From the NCBI RefSeq assembly GCF_900163645.1, contig NZ_FUKM01000059.1:19922-83921 (forward strand): 64,000 nt of DNA, in the 5' to 3' direction. The translations under genes were made by a program, and so were the position numbers. Below, one piece after another: positions 42,872 through 54,110 of this stretch. Origin of the DNA: Halomonas citrativorans (GTDB taxonomy: Bacteria; Pseudomonadota; Gammaproteobacteria; Pseudomonadales; Halomonadaceae). The notes under the pieces were generated by a model. It did no database searches and was not told the origin of the DNA. It was given only the letters and a program-made list of their open reading frames with translations. Positions within the stretch are counted from its first letter, which is position 1. Each line of letters begins with the position of its first letter.

Positions 42872-44314
42872 TTAGCCTACCGCGCCTTCCAATGTCACGT
42901 TCAAGAGCGCTTCAGCCTCTACCGCGAACTCCATCGGTAGTTCCTGGAAAACATCTTTACAGAAACCGTTAACAATCATACTGACCGCATCTTCCTCGGA
43001 AATACCCCGGCTCCGGCAGTAGAACAGCTGGTCTTCACCAATTTTTGAGGTGGTGGCTTCATGCTCAATCGTTGCCGTGCTATTACCGATTTCCTGATAC
43101 GGGAAGGTGTGAGCGCCACACTTGTCGCCAATCAGCAGTGAATCACACTGCGTGAAGTTACGCGCCCCTTTGGCACGCGGGCCAATTTTCACCAGGCCAC
43201 GATAGGACTGGTCGCTCTTACCTGCCGAAATACCTTTGGCCACGATATAGGAGCGCGTGCCTTCACCAATATGAATCATCTTGGTGCCAGTATCGGCCTG
43301 CTGACGCCCGTTAGTAACGGCAACGGAGTAGAACTCGCCAATGCTGTCTTTACCGCGCAGCATGCAGGAAGGATATTTCCAGGTAATGGCCGAGCCGGTT
43401 TCGACTTGGGTCCAGCTAATACGTGAACGTGCGCCACGGCAGTCGCCACGTTTGGTCACGAAGTTATAGATGCCGCCCTTACCGTTCTCATCACCGGGGT
43501 ACCAGTTCTGAACGGTAGAGTATTTGATGTACGCATCATCTAATGCGACAAGCTCAACAACGGCCGCGTGCAGCTGGTTCTCATCGCGCATCGGCGCGGT
43601 GCAACCTTCCAGATAAGAGACCTGAGCACGGTTTTCGCAAATGATCAGCGTACGCTCGAACTGACCGGTATTGGCCGCATTGATACGGAAGTACGTCGAT
43701 AGCTCCATCGGGCAGGTAACGCCTTCAGGAACAAATACGAACGAGCCGTCGGTAAACACAGCTGAGTTAAGCGCGGCAAAGTAGTTATCGGCCACCGGCA
43801 CGACGGTACCCAAGTACTGCTTGATCAGCTCGGGATAATCGCGGATTGCCTCAGAAATGGAGCAGAAGATAACACCGGCTTCAGCCAGTTCCTTTTTAAA
43901 GGTCGTCGTTACGGATACTGAATCGAAAACCGCATCTACTGCAACGCCAGCAAGCGCCGCCCGCTCGTGTAGCGGAATCCCCAGTTTTTCGTAGGTTTCC
44001 AGCAGCTTGGGGTCGACCTCGTCGAGGCTTTGCGGGCCATCTTCGGGGCGTTTTGGCGCGCTGAAGTAGGAAATCGCTTGGTAGTCGATAGGCGGATAAT
44101 CAAGGTGCGCCCAGGAAGGCTCTTTCATGGCCAACCACTGGCGGTAAGCGTCAAGACGCCATTCAAGCATCCACTCCGGCTCGCCCTTCTTCTTGGAGAT
44201 AAACGCGATAGTGTTTTCGTCCAGACCAGGTGGAAGCGTGTCGCTTTCAATATCGGTTACAAAGCCATCTTTGTATTCGCGACGAACCAACTGTTCCATT
44301 TCTTCGGTTGCCAT
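42872..44314 (-). CDS. sufB: Fe-S scaffold protein SufB
   Basis: A 480-residue scaffold subunit on which clusters are built. The [20 protein letters not shown] block, the [19 protein letters not shown] region and the C-terminal [21 protein letters not shown] with its conserved Cys are typical. The ATG at 44314 is chosen because GGAGGG lies 9 nt upstream; an earlier frame start at 44347 has no such site. Confidence 0.93.
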   Translation of the reverse strand: MATEEMEQLVRREYKDGFVTDIESDTLPPGLDENTIAFISKKKGEPEWMLEWRLDAYRQWLAMKEPSWAHLDYPPIDYQAISYFSAPKRPEDGPQSLDEVDPKLLETYEKLGIPLHERAALAGVAVDAVFDSVSVTTTFKKELAEAGVIFCSISEAIRDYPELIKQYLGTVVPVADNYFAALNSAVFTDGSFVFVPEGVTCPMELSTYFRINAANTGQFERTLIICENRAQVSYLEGCTAPMRDENQLHAAVVELVALDDAYIKYSTVQNWYPGDENGKGGIYNFVTKRGDCRGARSRISWTQVETGSAITWKYPSCMLRGKDSIGEFYSVAVTNGRQQADTGTKMIHIGEGTRSYIVAKGISAGKSDQSYRGLVKIGPRAKGARNFTQCDSLLIGDKCGAHTFPYQEIGNSTATIEHEATTSKIGEDQLFYCRSRGISEEDAVSMIVNGFCKDVFQELPMEFAVEAEALLNVTLEGAVG

Positions 44315-44410
44315 GGTGTTACCCTCCGGGCAGTTGGTGGCGAGCACCGCTCGCCGTCAATTATAAATAAATGCGTATCAACGCTTATCGGGATTTGCGT
44401 ATGTTCAGAT

Positions 44411-44875
44411 TTATGCAGATACCGCCGATAGATTGATACTTTGAATTGGTAATTGTACGGGTAGCTTGAGAGGCGATGATGCCGCCAAATGAGCTAACGT
44501 TACGCTTTCAAGCAGGGTACGAATCGCGAGCGATACACGCTGCCAATTGTCGGCCACACCACACGTTGCGACTAACTCGCACTCTCCCTGGGCATGACTA
44601 CACTCGGTCATCGCGACAGGGCCTTCAATCGCCGCAATAATATCCGCTGCGGTAATTTGTGACGCGGGTCTGGCAAGCCGGTAACCGCCTTGCGCCCCTC
44701 GCTGTGACGCTAAAAGCCCCGCGCGGACCAACATCTTAAGCGTTTTGCTTACCGTTGGGTGCGGTAGCTGTACGTCTTCCGCCAAGTCAGCTGCCGTATG
44801 CGATACCTCTGGGTGACGCGCAATTTGTGCCATCACAACAGCGGCGTAATCTGTCAGCCGAGAAAGCTTGAGCAT
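44411..44875 (-). CDS. SUF-system Rrf2-family regulator
   Basis: A 154-residue winged-helix repressor. LSRLTDYAAVVMAQIA and the recognition helix region QLPHPTVSKTLKMLVRAGLL are seen, followed by the GGYRLARP wing. Cys92, Cys99 and Cys105 (ECSHAQGECELVATC) are the likely [2Fe-2S] ligands, so it senses cluster status as IscR does. The start at 44875 follows GGGAG; the longer frame is rejected. It is first gene of the suf operon and probably controls it. Confidence 0.9.
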   Translation of the reverse strand: MLKLSRLTDYAAVVMAQIARHPEVSHTAADLAEDVQLPHPTVSKTLKMLVRAGLLASQRGAQGGYRLARPASQITAADIIAAIEGPVAMTECSHAQGECELVATCGVADNWQRVSLAIRTLLESVTLAHLAASSPLKLPVQLPIQSINLSAVSA

Positions 44876-44931
44876 AGCGACTCCCGTTAGCCAGCAAATC
44901 ATCAGGCTGGCTTGCGTATTAATTGGGTACC

Positions 44932-44960
44932 ATTTTAGTCCTGTATAAAATCGATGTGAA
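44932..44960 (-). promoter_or_regulatory. promoter of the suf regulator/operon with IscR-like palindrome
   Basis: On the minus strand a -35 TTCACA (44960-44955) and a -10 TAAAAT (44937-44932) are 17 bp apart. The -10 is embedded in GGACTAAAATGGTACC, which resembles type-1 IscR sites (GACTA-W3-YAGTC) and is partly palindromic. Autorepression by the regulator just downstream is the natural reading. Confidence 0.5.
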
Positions 44961-45070
44961 GCCCTATTGCCCAATCCTTGGAAAATTGCGTCAATTTCTG
45001 GCACGTTCGCTGCCGTTACCATCAAAAACAGCAATCATTATCATTTAAAAAATTTATTGGCTACTCCCAC

Positions 45071-45098
45071 AAAAAAGCCCATCCACCAGGGATAGGCT
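45071..45098 (-). terminator. intrinsic terminator of the ybhB-yjdM unit
   Basis: In the minus direction AGCCTATCC pairs with GGATGGGCT (one mismatch), followed by six Ts, 32 bp past the yjdM stop. Confidence 0.85.
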
Positions 45099-45129
45099 CG
45101 TTATGGATAAGCACTCGATTAACTGAGCA

Positions 45130-45471
45130 TCAGGCTTTTTTAACGAATTCAGATTTAAGCTTCATGGGGCCAATGCCATCAACTTTACAGTCGATATCAT
45201 GATCACCTTCAACAATACGAATACTTTTGACCTTCGTGCCGACCTTAACGACCAACGAGCTACCTTTGACCTTTAAATCTTTAATGACGGTCACACTATC
45301 GCCGTCAAAAAGGGGATTGCCGTTCGCATCACGTACGCTGGGAGTATCGTCAGTGGCATCAGCATCCACCGTTTTCGACCACTCATTACCACATTCCGGG
45401 CAGACGTACTGCAAGCCGTCATCATAGGTAAACGTTGAGGCGCAGGCAGGACAATTAGGTAATTCGTTCAT
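45130..45471 (-). CDS. yjdM: zinc-ribbon protein YjdM (PhnA-like)
   Basis: A 113-residue protein with an N-terminal four-Cys zinc ribbon (CPACAST and CPECGNEW) and a C-terminal small beta-barrel ([21 protein letters not shown]). It was once named PhnA but is not a phosphonoacetate hydrolase; function is uncertain. The start at 45471 follows GGAG. It lies 77 bp after the YbhB-type gene on the same strand. Confidence 0.88.
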   Translation of the reverse strand: MNELPNCPACASTFTYDDGLQYVCPECGNEWSKTVDADATDDTPSVRDANGNPLFDGDSVTVIKDLKVKGSSLVVKVGTKVKSIRIVEGDHDIDCKVDGIGPMKLKSEFVKKA

Positions 45472-45548
45472 CAATGGCTCCATCGCAAAAACCAGCAAAG
45501 CGATGGAGCCTACACCGGTTAGGCAAAATGCTCCAGCCCAAGGGAGCA

Positions 45549-46025
45549 TTAGCCCCGCTGGTAGGTGCCTACAAGCCGGTCAATTCCCAATACGTGCGGC
45601 TCTACCTTCTCAAATAGCGCCGCGACACTTAAACCTTGTGGCAGATCCATTGACTGATCCAAAGCGAGCACTAAAAAGTAGTAAAGGTGCTTACCATGCC
45701 CTTCTGGGGGCATAGGACCGCCGTAGCCCTGCTTGTCGAAGTCGTTATTACCACAAGTACCCATCTGCGTATTTTCATCAAGTCCGCCAATATCACTTGG
45801 CAGGTTATAAAGGGTCCAGTGAACAAACCCGTAGCGGCCATCTTTTACCAGCGGCGCATCGGGGTCGTGGCAAATAACCGCAAACCCTTTTGTACCTTCA
45901 GGTACGTTATGCCACTCAAGAGGAGGCGATATATCATCGCCTTCCCCGGTATAGCGGGCGGGAATCGCCTGATGCTGCTCAAAAGCGGTGCTGGTGACTT
46001 CCATTGATGACAGGGCAAATGCCAT
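45549..46025 (-). CDS. YbhB/YbcL family Raf-kinase-inhibitor-like protein
   Basis: A 158-residue PEBP-fold protein. [27 protein letters not shown] (in two halves), the [10 protein letters not shown] block and the YYFLVLALD strand are typical, with the ligand-pocket Asp-Pro-Asp and His. There is no signal peptide. Bacterial members bind small anionic ligands; physiological role unknown. AAGGAG precedes the ATG. Confidence 0.9.
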   Translation of the reverse strand: MAFALSSMEVTSTAFEQHQAIPARYTGEGDDISPPLEWHNVPEGTKGFAVICHDPDAPLVKDGRYGFVHWTLYNLPSDIGGLDENTQMGTCGNNDFDKQGYGGPMPPEGHGKHLYYFLVLALDQSMDLPQGLSVAALFEKVEPHVLGIDRLVGTYQRG

Positions 46026-46092
46026 AAGTTTCTCCTTGGGTTAGCCAATCACTATGTCTACAGAGTGGTAGTAAATATCCAAGGCATCAACG

Positions 46093-46632
46093 TTAATTCA
46101 GATAACCCGCATTGCGTTGCCACCACTGCTGCGCAATTACCACATTTTCTGCGTTGCTCTCAGGGCTCAGCACGGAGGGTAACTGCACATAATCCCCACT
46201 GGTTTTAGACGTTAACAGAGGATCTTGTGTTGCCAGTTGGAGCGCGTAAAGCACCAGCATTTGTTCGTACTCATCCTGGGTATTCAAGCGCGCATACAAA
46301 AGTGGCACTGCAGGTAAGCCAATATCACCTAACCGCTCGGCAGCAATATAAAAGGCTCTGCGATTATCCCGGTCTCCGTAATAGGAAACGAAGCGGCGAT
46401 CGGACAATCGGCTCACATAGTAAGAAGCCTCTTCTTCAGGGCTTATGTACAGCGGCGGCACCCAGTCGGTGTCCGGTATGCTGTGGGTATTGGCTGCGGG
46501 CCCAGTTTGAGAAACCGGCCCATCAACCGCATGGAGCGCTTCTGGTTCGGGCGCTGGCGGGTTGCCTGCACACCCGGTTAATAGCGCGCCCCCAAGTAGC
46601 AGTGCATATAACATGGTTTGCTGCGTTTTCAT
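46093..46632 (-). CDS. lipoprotein, unknown function
   Basis: A 179-residue protein with a lipoprotein signal (ALLTGC, Cys21). A Pro-rich stretch follows, then a helical domain (YYVSRLSDRRFVSYYGDRDN; RRAFYIAAERLGDIGLPAVP) that looks HEAT-like. The ATG at 46632 follows AAGGA. It starts 36 bp after the DCC-family gene. No family recognised. Confidence 0.7.
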   Translation of the reverse strand: MKTQQTMLYALLLGGALLTGCAGNPPAPEPEALHAVDGPVSQTGPAANTHSIPDTDWVPPLYISPEEEASYYVSRLSDRRFVSYYGDRDNRRAFYIAAERLGDIGLPAVPLLYARLNTQDEYEQMLVLYALQLATQDPLLTSKTSGDYVQLPSVLSPESNAENVVIAQQWWQRNAGYLN

Positions 46633-46668
46633 GTTCCTTATGACTCCCCTGCAAACTATCATTACCGT

Positions 46669-47040
46669 TTATGACCAGCGCCCTTGGCGCTTTAGGCGTC
46701 GCTTCACCCAACTATCATAAAGCTTTCTTAATCCAGGTTTGATGACCGGCAAACCAATCAGCCAGGCAATCGGGCACAACAGTGGGACCCGCGCCATCAA
46801 CAGCCGATAGGCGTCAATGCCCTCTACTATATTTCCACCGGCTTGCTCAACATGCAGCGACTTTAGCGCAGTTTCAGTTGATACACCTTTCTCTTGCAGT
46901 GTACGGCGATGCTCGCTGACATCACACCAACGAATATCTCTTGCCCCCTCGCCTGCCCAACGCTCATAACGCTGCCTGTCTTTGCGGCAACGGGGGCAAA
47001 CCGCATCGTAATAGACCTTAATTGTGTTGTCAGTGGGCAT
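46669..47040 (-). CDS. DCC-family (DUF393) thiol-disulfide oxidoreductase-like protein
   Basis: A 123-residue protein. The family signature is YYDAVCPRCRKD with Cys15 and Cys18 in a thioredoxin-like CxxC. IRWCDVSEHR and the C-terminal LCPIAWLIGLPVIKPGLRKLY hydrophobic patch are also typical. Members are predicted thiol oxidoreductases; substrates unknown. Confidence 0.85.
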   Translation of the reverse strand: MPTDNTIKVYYDAVCPRCRKDRQRYERWAGEGARDIRWCDVSEHRRTLQEKGVSTETALKSLHVEQAGGNIVEGIDAYRLLMARVPLLCPIAWLIGLPVIKPGLRKLYDSWVKRRLKRQGRWS

Positions 47041-47166
47041 ATAACACTCGGAGCGGATATTGATGGGTTAAGTGTGGCACGTCGACGGCACGGCACAACG
47101 CCACTACCAGACACGCTTTTCATTAGCGCTACTCGCCATGATAAAAGCCGATAACGCGTGGTAACG

Positions 47167-47382
47167 CTAGTGATCCATCAGAGTAAGTGTTGAGTCTTTA
47201 TGCATCGCAACATGATCGGTTTTGTCGCTTTTGATTTCATACTGCGGCTCCTCCTCACTGGCATAACGGTGATGGCCTTTGTAGGTCGTATCCTGCGTAT
47301 GTACGCGAGTGATATGCCCGCTTACATAGCCTGCCTCTGAGTTCCATTTTACGTGATCGCCAACCTTGAAGCACTTAGCCAT
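47167..47382 (-). CDS. DUF2945 (hypervirulence-associated, TUDOR-like) protein
   Basis: A 71-residue basic protein. 'FKVGDHVKWNSEAGYVSGHI' and 'PQYEIKSDKTDHVAMHKDSTL' are typical of DUF2945, a small SH3/Tudor-like barrel. The start codon is the end of the third of three 16-bp tandem repeats, each with its own GGAG-like core, so ribosome access may be unusual. Function unknown. Confidence 0.85.
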   Translation of the reverse strand: MAKCFKVGDHVKWNSEAGYVSGHITRVHTQDTTYKGHHRYASEEEPQYEIKSDKTDHVAMHKDSTLTLMDH

Positions 47383-47428
47383 TCTCCACCCCTATCATCC
47401 TCCCCCCCTATCATTCTCCATACCTATC
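47381..47428 (-). repeat. three 16-bp tandem repeats carrying the ribosome-binding site
   Basis: In the minus direction: GATAGGTATGGAGAAT, GATAGGGGGGGAGGAT, GATAGGGGTGGAGAAT. They are exactly in phase, with no gaps, and the last runs into the ATG of the DUF2945 gene. Each unit carries a purine-rich SD-like core; the middle unit has a run of seven Gs. Confidence 0.85.
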
Positions 47429-47600
47429 AGAATTTGATTCACTGAATCTTAAGTGTAGAAGCCCTCACTCATAGCGCTAAGCATTCACCTGAGACGACAC
47501 ACGGGAGCCAGGTTGCTACCCTACCATCAGGTAGACGCGCCGCTCTAAAGAATGGCTGCTTGCCTTTGCGTGTCCTTACTTCATCAGATAAGAGGCAGCC

Positions 47601-48071
47601 ATGGCGGAATGCAAAAAACTGCTGATCATTGCGCACGCACCTTCCGAGAACACACAAAAGATGCTGAAGGCTGTGGTACACGGCGCGTCCCATCCTGACG
47701 TGGAAAAGGTGGTGGTAACATCGCTCACCCCGCTTGAAACGCAACCGGACGATATTCTTTCAGCCGATGCGATTATTCTCGGCACCACTGAAAACCTGGG
47801 CTATATGGCAGGGTTATTGAAGGACGTATTTGATCGATGCTACTACGCCTGCCTTGATAAAACCGAGGGTTTACCGTTCGCGTTTTATGTTCGGGCAGGC
47901 CACGATGGCACTGGCACTCAGCGTGGAATTGAGAGCATTACTACTGGGCTGCGCTGGAGACTCATACAAGAGCCACTTATTTGCCGAGGCGACTTTCAGG
48001 CAGGTTTTATCGAGCAATGCGAAGAGCTGGGGCTATCCGTGGCTGCCAGCCTGGAGGCTGGGATTATTTAA
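47601..48071 (+). CDS. flavodoxin/NADPH-dependent FMN reductase family protein
   Basis: A 156-residue flavodoxin-like protein. The phosphate-binding loop is IIAHAPSENTQKML, and the 'IILGTTENLGYMAGLLKDVFDR' block (residues ~58-80, in two halves) is the FMN loop typical of this reductase family. GAGG precedes the ATG. Convergent with fadA across a bidirectional terminator. Confidence 0.85.
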   Translation: MAECKKLLIIAHAPSENTQKMLKAVVHGASHPDVEKVVVTSLTPLETQPDDILSADAIILGTTENLGYMAGLLKDVFDRCYYACLDKTEGLPFAFYVRAGHDGTGTQRGIESITTGLRWRLIQEPLICRGDFQAGFIEQCEELGLSVAASLEAGII

Positions 48072-48076
48072 GGCGT

Positions 48077-48105
48077 AAAAAACGGCACCCTGATAGGTGC
48101 CGTTT
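48077..48105 (-). terminator. bidirectional intrinsic terminator between FMN reductase and fadA
   Basis: A 9-bp stem AACGGCACC / GGTGCCGTT. On the minus strand it is followed by a six-T run (strong, for fadA). On the plus strand only three Ts follow (weaker). Confidence 0.85.
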
Positions 48106-48123
48106 ATCAGTGCATATGGCTGG

Positions 48124-49326
<1,203 letters not shown>

Positions 49327-51504
49327 TTAAGCCTGACCGGGGGCGGGATAAAACTGCTCATTGTTCGTCGCCATCTGGCGCAACTTCTCAGTCGGCGCAT
49401 ATAGCGGGCCGAGCTCTTCAGCCAGTTCTTCCGCCAGTTTGACGAACTCAGCCACGCCCATGGCGTCGATATAGCGCAGCGCGCCACCGCGGAAAGGCGG
49501 GAAACCAATACCGTAAATCAACGCCATATCCGCTTCGGCAGGCGTATCAACGATATTGTCTTCCAGACAACGAACCGTCTCCATGCAGAGCGGCACCATC
49601 ATGCGAGCAATAATATCCTCGTCGGAGAACTCTTTTTGGTCGCTAACCACTTCCTTGATTAACGCGTAGGCCTGCTCATCCGTTACTTTTTTGGGCTTGC
49701 CTTTTTTATCCTCTTCATAGGCATAAAAGCCCTTGGCGTTTTTCTGGCCCAGGCGCTCGTTTTCGTACATCACCTGGATTGCCGTTCTGCCTTCACGCGC
49801 CATGCGGTCCGGGAAGCCTTCCGCCATTACTTCATTGGCGTGAACCGCCGTATCCATACCTACTACATCCAGCAGGTAAGCAGGCCCCATCGGCCAGCCA
49901 AATTTCTCCATGACGTTATCAACACGCTGGAAGTCGGCACCCTGCTCGACCAGGAGGCTGAAGCCGCCGAAATAGGGGAACAGCACACGGTTTACTAAAA
50001 AGCCGGGGCAGTCATTCACCACAATGGGCGTTTTCCCCATGGCGCGAGCGTAAGCCACCGTCGCCGCAACGGCTGCATCAGAGGTTTTTTCACCGCGAAT
50101 AACTTCAACCAGCGGCATGCGATGCACAGGGTTAAAAAAGTGCATGCCACAGAAATTTTCAGGACGCTTCAGGTTCTGAGCCAAGCGGTTGATCGAAATG
50201 GTCGATGTGTTAGAGGTCAGGATCGTATTCTCTCCTACCATCTCTTCGACTTCGCTGAGCACCGCACCTTTTACCTTGGGATTTTCAACAACCGCTTCAA
50301 CTACCAAATCAACATTGCCGAAGTCGCCGTAGGAGAGCGTTGGGCGAATATTGGTCAGCTTTTCTGCCATTTGCTCACTGGTGAGTTTTTTACGCTCAAC
50401 CTGCTTGGCAAACAGCTTACGGGACTCTTTCAGGCCCAGCTCAATGGCTTCATCTTTGATGTCTTTCATCAAGATAGGCGTGCCTTTAGAGGCGCTTTGG
50501 TAAGCGATACCACCGCCCATTATACCGGCGCCCAGCACGGCCGTTTGCTTAACAGGCTGCGCCAGCTTTTCATACTTGCTGGCTTTCTTTTTGACGACCT
50601 GATCGTTCATAAACAGACCGACCAGGTTAAACGCCACGCTGCTTAGCGCAAGCTTGGCAAAGGCTTTCGCCTCAATGGCCTGGGCGCGACTGCGCTCTTC
50701 ACCCGCACCTTTTTGAATAACCTTAATAGCTTCAATAGGGGCTGGATAGTGCGGCCCCGCTTTACCGGCGACATACCCTTTGGCCGTTTCAAACGCCATC
50801 ATTTGTTCGATAGCATTGAGCGTTAAGGGGCCTTTTTTCTCTGCGCGGCGCGCCTGGTAATCAAGCTCGCCAGCGTTAGCGCGGTCGAGGATGTCTAACG
50901 CTGCCTCCTCAAGCTGCTCGGGCGTGACCACTGCATCGACAGCACCTACTTTCAGTGACGCATCGGCACGGTTTTCAGTGCCACCGGCAATCCATTCAAT
51001 CGCGTTGTCAGCGCCAATCAAGCGTGGCAAGCGTACACAACCACCCCAGCCCGGCAAAATGCCCAGTTTGGTTTCCGGCAGGCCAATTTTAGCTTTTTCG
51101 CTCATCACGCGAAAATCAGTGGTGAGCAGCACTTCGCACCCGCCACCCAAGGCAAGTCCATTAATAGCGGCAACGGTTGGAAAAGGGAGATCTTCAATCG
51201 CATTGAATATCTCGTGCACCTTGAGGTTCATCTCTTCAAGGTACGCTTCACCCTTGGTAAACAGGCTGTGAAACTCGGTGATATCCGCCCCGACGATGAA
51301 TGCATCTTTGCCGCTGCCAATCATCAGGCCCTGCAAGTCGCTTTCCGCCTGAAGAGCGCGAACGGCTTCTCCCAGTTCGGTAACAACAGCGCTGGAAAGC
51401 TTGTTTACGGACTCATCTTTTAAATCAAAAATGAGCCGTGCGATATGATGGCCACCCAGGGTGTCACGACGCTCCACCGTGATGGCATTGCCTTGATAGA
51501 TCAT
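49327..51504 (-). CDS. fadB: fatty acid oxidation complex alpha subunit
   Basis: A 725-residue multifunctional enzyme. The enoyl-CoA hydratase/isomerase domain (~1-190) shows [21 protein letters not shown] and [13 protein letters not shown]. The 3-hydroxyacyl-CoA dehydrogenase domain (~310-500) has [17 protein letters not shown] for NAD and [20 protein letters not shown] with the catalytic His. The start at 51504 follows GGAGAG; an upstream GTG is less likely. First gene of fadBA. Confidence 0.95.
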   Translation of the reverse strand: MIYQGNAITVERRDTLGGHHIARLIFDLKDESVNKLSSAVVTELGEAVRALQAESDLQGLMIGSGKDAFIVGADITEFHSLFTKGEAYLEEMNLKVHEIFNAIEDLPFPTVAAINGLALGGGCEVLLTTDFRVMSEKAKIGLPETKLGILPGWGGCVRLPRLIGADNAIEWIAGGTENRADASLKVGAVDAVVTPEQLEEAALDILDRANAGELDYQARRAEKKGPLTLNAIEQMMAFETAKGYVAGKAGPHYPAPIEAIKVIQKGAGEERSRAQAIEAKAFAKLALSSVAFNLVGLFMNDQVVKKKASKYEKLAQPVKQTAVLGAGIMGGGIAYQSASKGTPILMKDIKDEAIELGLKESRKLFAKQVERKKLTSEQMAEKLTNIRPTLSYGDFGNVDLVVEAVVENPKVKGAVLSEVEEMVGENTILTSNTSTISINRLAQNLKRPENFCGMHFFNPVHRMPLVEVIRGEKTSDAAVAATVAYARAMGKTPIVVNDCPGFLVNRVLFPYFGGFSLLVEQGADFQRVDNVMEKFGWPMGPAYLLDVVGMDTAVHANEVMAEGFPDRMAREGRTAIQVMYENERLGQKNAKGFYAYEEDKKGKPKKVTDEQAYALIKEVVSDQKEFSDEDIIARMMVPLCMETVRCLEDNIVDTPAEADMALIYGIGFPPFRGGALRYIDAMGVAEFVKLAEELAEELGPLYAPTEKLRQMATNNEQFYPAPGQA

Positions 51505-51777
51505 CCGTGCTCTCTCCACAAGTTTGAACTGGCGCCCCTGTCAGCAGTTTCTCAGCAGGCTCGCCGATATTTCATACGGTCGTTTGATAGCGTTAGCTTG
51601 GTTGAGTAATCGAACAACGTCAAGCCCTGACTTTTGGCTAATCCCTGCCAGGAAGTACACTTTCTCATCGACAAAATATTCCGTTATTAAGGACACATTA
51701 AGACGATTACCTACTGGGCATCGACTTTTTTCAGAAACCCATGGATCATGATTTTTTTCACTATGGGTCATATATTC

Positions 51778-52932
51778 ATGGGCGCCCTGTTAACACCGAC
51801 GCGCATAAAAGCCATTCAGCACTTTACCGAGCGCCTGGTTGAGCGCATTAAACCCTGGAGCTGGCTATGGCCGCCCATGGCATTTTCGGCGGGAGTAGGC
51901 AGTTTTTTTCTGGTCGACCGTCAGCAGTGGCTAGGCGCGGCGCTAGCGCTGGGGCTGCTATTTACCTGGGCGCTTCTGCTTTCTGAAAGTTTAATTGGCC
52001 GCTGGCTGGCCAAGCGCGGCCACCCTACCCTGCACCGTGGCGCCACTACGTTTATTGCCCAAATGATTCACCAGGAGACACTATTTTTTACCCTTCCGTT
52101 CATTTTAATTACTACGGTATGGAATAGCGGACAAACGCTGTTTGCTCTACTGGTCATTGGCATGTCGCTGTTATCAATTATCGACCCGCTTTATTACAAG
52201 GTAGCTGGCCGCTGGCGCAGCCTCTATTTTATTTTCCATGCGCTGTGCGTTTTTTTGGTGATGCTGGTAACGCTACCGATCATGCTCCATCTCACGACCG
52301 GACAAAGCCTTTTTTTAGCGATGTCTTTGATGGTACTGGTAGCGCTTCCCAGCTTTTGGCATTTACTCAAGCAGCGCTCGTTAAAACGCTGGTGCCTGTT
52401 TCTAGGGCTAGCACTTGCGCTTGCATATGCTGCCTGGATAGGCCGTATTTGGGTGCCGCCCGCAAGCCTTTGGTTGACCAGTAGTGCGCTTTCCCCTTCG
52501 CTTGATATTCAGCAGCGAGAACCGCAGGGTTCCATTGCGCTGACGCCGGACGCCATCCGTCAAAACGGCCTTTACGTGTATACCGCGATTCGCGCCCCAC
52601 GAGGATTAAGCGAAACTATTTATCACGCTTGGCGTCACAACGGTGAACCGTTAGACACCGTCCGGCTGGACATTAGTGGTGGGCGTGAACAGGGTTATCG
52701 GGCATGGAGTCATAAGCTTAACTTTCCTGCTGACCCATCAGGTGACTGGCGAGTAGATATCATGACCGATAGTGGTCAACGCTTGGGGCTGATTCGTTTT
52801 ACGGTATCGGAAGACTTACAAAAGGCCTCTAAAGCCGATAGCGCTATTCGCGCCAGCGGTTTAAGCAGCCTTAATTTACGTCGTTTTGTGCCAGGAAGCC
52901 GTGAACGTTCTGACACGCCGACAAGCGACTAA
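51778..52932 (+). CDS. DUF5924-type membrane protein with C-terminal DUF2914 domain
   Basis: A 384-residue protein. The N-terminal ~230 residues have about seven membrane segments and a basic start (RIKAIQHFTERLVERIKPW). The C-terminal ~100 residues form a periplasmic DUF2914 domain (IYHAWRHNGEPLDTVRLDISGG; WRVDIMTDSGQRLGLIRFTV). The ribosome-binding site is poor; in-frame ATGs at 51748 and 51763 are alternatives. Function unknown. Confidence 0.75.
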   Translation: MGALLTPTRIKAIQHFTERLVERIKPWSWLWPPMAFSAGVGSFFLVDRQQWLGAALALGLLFTWALLLSESLIGRWLAKRGHPTLHRGATTFIAQMIHQETLFFTLPFILITTVWNSGQTLFALLVIGMSLLSIIDPLYYKVAGRWRSLYFIFHALCVFLVMLVTLPIMLHLTTGQSLFLAMSLMVLVALPSFWHLLKQRSLKRWCLFLGLALALAYAAWIGRIWVPPASLWLTSSALSPSLDIQQREPQGSIALTPDAIRQNGLYVYTAIRAPRGLSETIYHAWRHNGEPLDTVRLDISGGREQGYRAWSHKLNFPADPSGDWRVDIMTDSGQRLGLIRFTVSEDLQKASKADSAIRASGLSSLNLRRFVPGSRERSDTPTSD

Positions 52933-53005
52933 GTCCGCCTATGGCTTGCAATCCAAGCCATAGCTAATGACAATCTATCCTCCCACTTTTGGTAGCGAGT
53001 TGCCC

Positions 53006-53458
53006 ATGGCTTCATCGATTGGTTTCCGTCTTGCACGCTTGCCGCATTTGTGGCGCTCAATTTTGGATCGTAGGCTCGCTCCTTTGGGGCTTACCCAAAC
53101 GCGCTGGGTCACGCTTTATCATATCTGGCGCTTGGGTGAGGGACATCCCCAGTGCGACCTGGCGCGTGTGATTGGTGTTGAGGCCCCTTCACTTGTTCGT
53201 ACACTGGGTCAACTTGAGGAGCAGGGTCTGGTTGAGCGACGCGCTTGTGATAGTGACCGGCGCAGCAAGCGTATTTACCTTACGCCAGCAGCAATGCCGC
53301 TTTTAGAAAAAATTGATGCGGTGGCCACCCAAGTCCGTGAAGAGTTCTTTGTCGGGCTTGGTGAGCGCGAGCTTGAACAGCTCAATGAATGGCTGTCAAT
53401 AATTGAATCAAACGGGTTAGCCATTCAAGCGCGCGAGCAAGAGCCCCCTACTGCTTAA
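53006..53458 (+). CDS. slyA: SlyA-type MarR-family regulator
   Basis: A 150-residue winged-helix dimeric regulator very like E. coli SlyA: LTQTRWVTLYHIWRL, VEAPSLVRTLGQLEEQGLVERR (two halves) as the recognition helix, and CDSDRRSKRIYLT as the wing. It probably controls stress and envelope genes and responds to small aromatic ligands. The start at 53006 fits the SlyA N-terminus; an ATG at 52967 would add 13 residues. Confidence 0.88.
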   Translation: MASSIGFRLARLPHLWRSILDRRLAPLGLTQTRWVTLYHIWRLGEGHPQCDLARVIGVEAPSLVRTLGQLEEQGLVERRACDSDRRSKRIYLTPAAMPLLEKIDAVATQVREEFFVGLGERELEQLNEWLSIIESNGLAIQAREQEPPTA

Positions 53459-53467
53459 ATGCTCAAC

Positions 53468-54007
53468 TTAGCGGTGATGCACACCGTTTTGACTATCCAA
53501 CGGCTTGCCTACCGGCTGGTCCGACAAACCGCTTAGCGCGGCCTTTAATTGCTTAACGTCTGCAAGATAAGTGGAAAAACGCTCGGCGGTTTGCGACTCC
53601 CACCACCAAAGCGTTAGCGCATAAGGCGTCGATTCAATCACTAGTGCATCCTGAGGCAGCCGCTCCAGGAGTGCTTTTAACGGCGCACTGGCACTTTCAG
53701 GCAAATCGCGCAGTGGTGCAATACGCCAACGCCAGCCAGCATAATAGGGTTCAAGTGCAGCACTGGCATTGCTGTCCCGTAGCAGCACAAAATCCGGGCC
53801 CGGCGCATCCTGAGGATAGTGCCAACGATAAGCGGGCATGGTGCCCCTAAAATGATGCAGCGGGGGGTTCTCCATTTTAACGGTGACCCCTTGTTGCTTA
53901 GCACCGTTACGCAGCGCCATTTGCCTTACCTGGCGCGGACTTGGCTTGAGCCACATGACCGGCGCCATCACAAATAACAATACAAAAACGATAATTAACC
54001 ATACCAT
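53468..54007 (-). CDS. membrane-anchored hypothetical protein
   Basis: A 179-residue protein with one N-terminal helix (VWLIIVFVLLFVMAPVMW) and a Trp-rich soluble domain (YAGWRWRIAPLRDLPESASA; YALTLWWWESQTAERF). The ATG at 54007 follows GGTGG; a GTG four codons earlier is possible. It is convergent with slyA 9 bp away. Similar proteins appear in Halomonas/Pseudomonas, as I recall, but the function is unknown. Confidence 0.7.
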   Translation of the reverse strand: MVWLIIVFVLLFVMAPVMWLKPSPRQVRQMALRNGAKQQGVTVKMENPPLHHFRGTMPAYRWHYPQDAPGPDFVLLRDSNASAALEPYYAGWRWRIAPLRDLPESASAPLKALLERLPQDALVIESTPYALTLWWWESQTAERFSTYLADVKQLKAALSGLSDQPVGKPLDSQNGVHHR

Positions 54008-54110
54008 CACTGCTTCCACCCTATTTCAGTCTTACGCTGTTAACACGTTAAAAAAACCATGACGCAGATCGTTGTTAAGATTGTCCATGCAGCTTAAAGT
54101 AAAGGTTATC

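Noticed and set aside
44876..45034. 53-codon extension of the suf regulator
   Set aside because: It covers the promoter and IscR-like palindrome; Rrf2 proteins begin at MLKLSRLTDYA.
51505..51620. PsrA/FadR-like operator upstream of fadB
   Set aside because: Short CAAAC and GTTTG pieces occur but are not arranged as a palindrome with the expected spacing.
51541..51771. 76-codon minus-strand frame between fadB and the DUF5924 gene
   Set aside because: Weak ribosome-binding site, occupies the space needed for the divergent promoters of both neighbours, and no family recognised. It could be revived if conserved in relatives.
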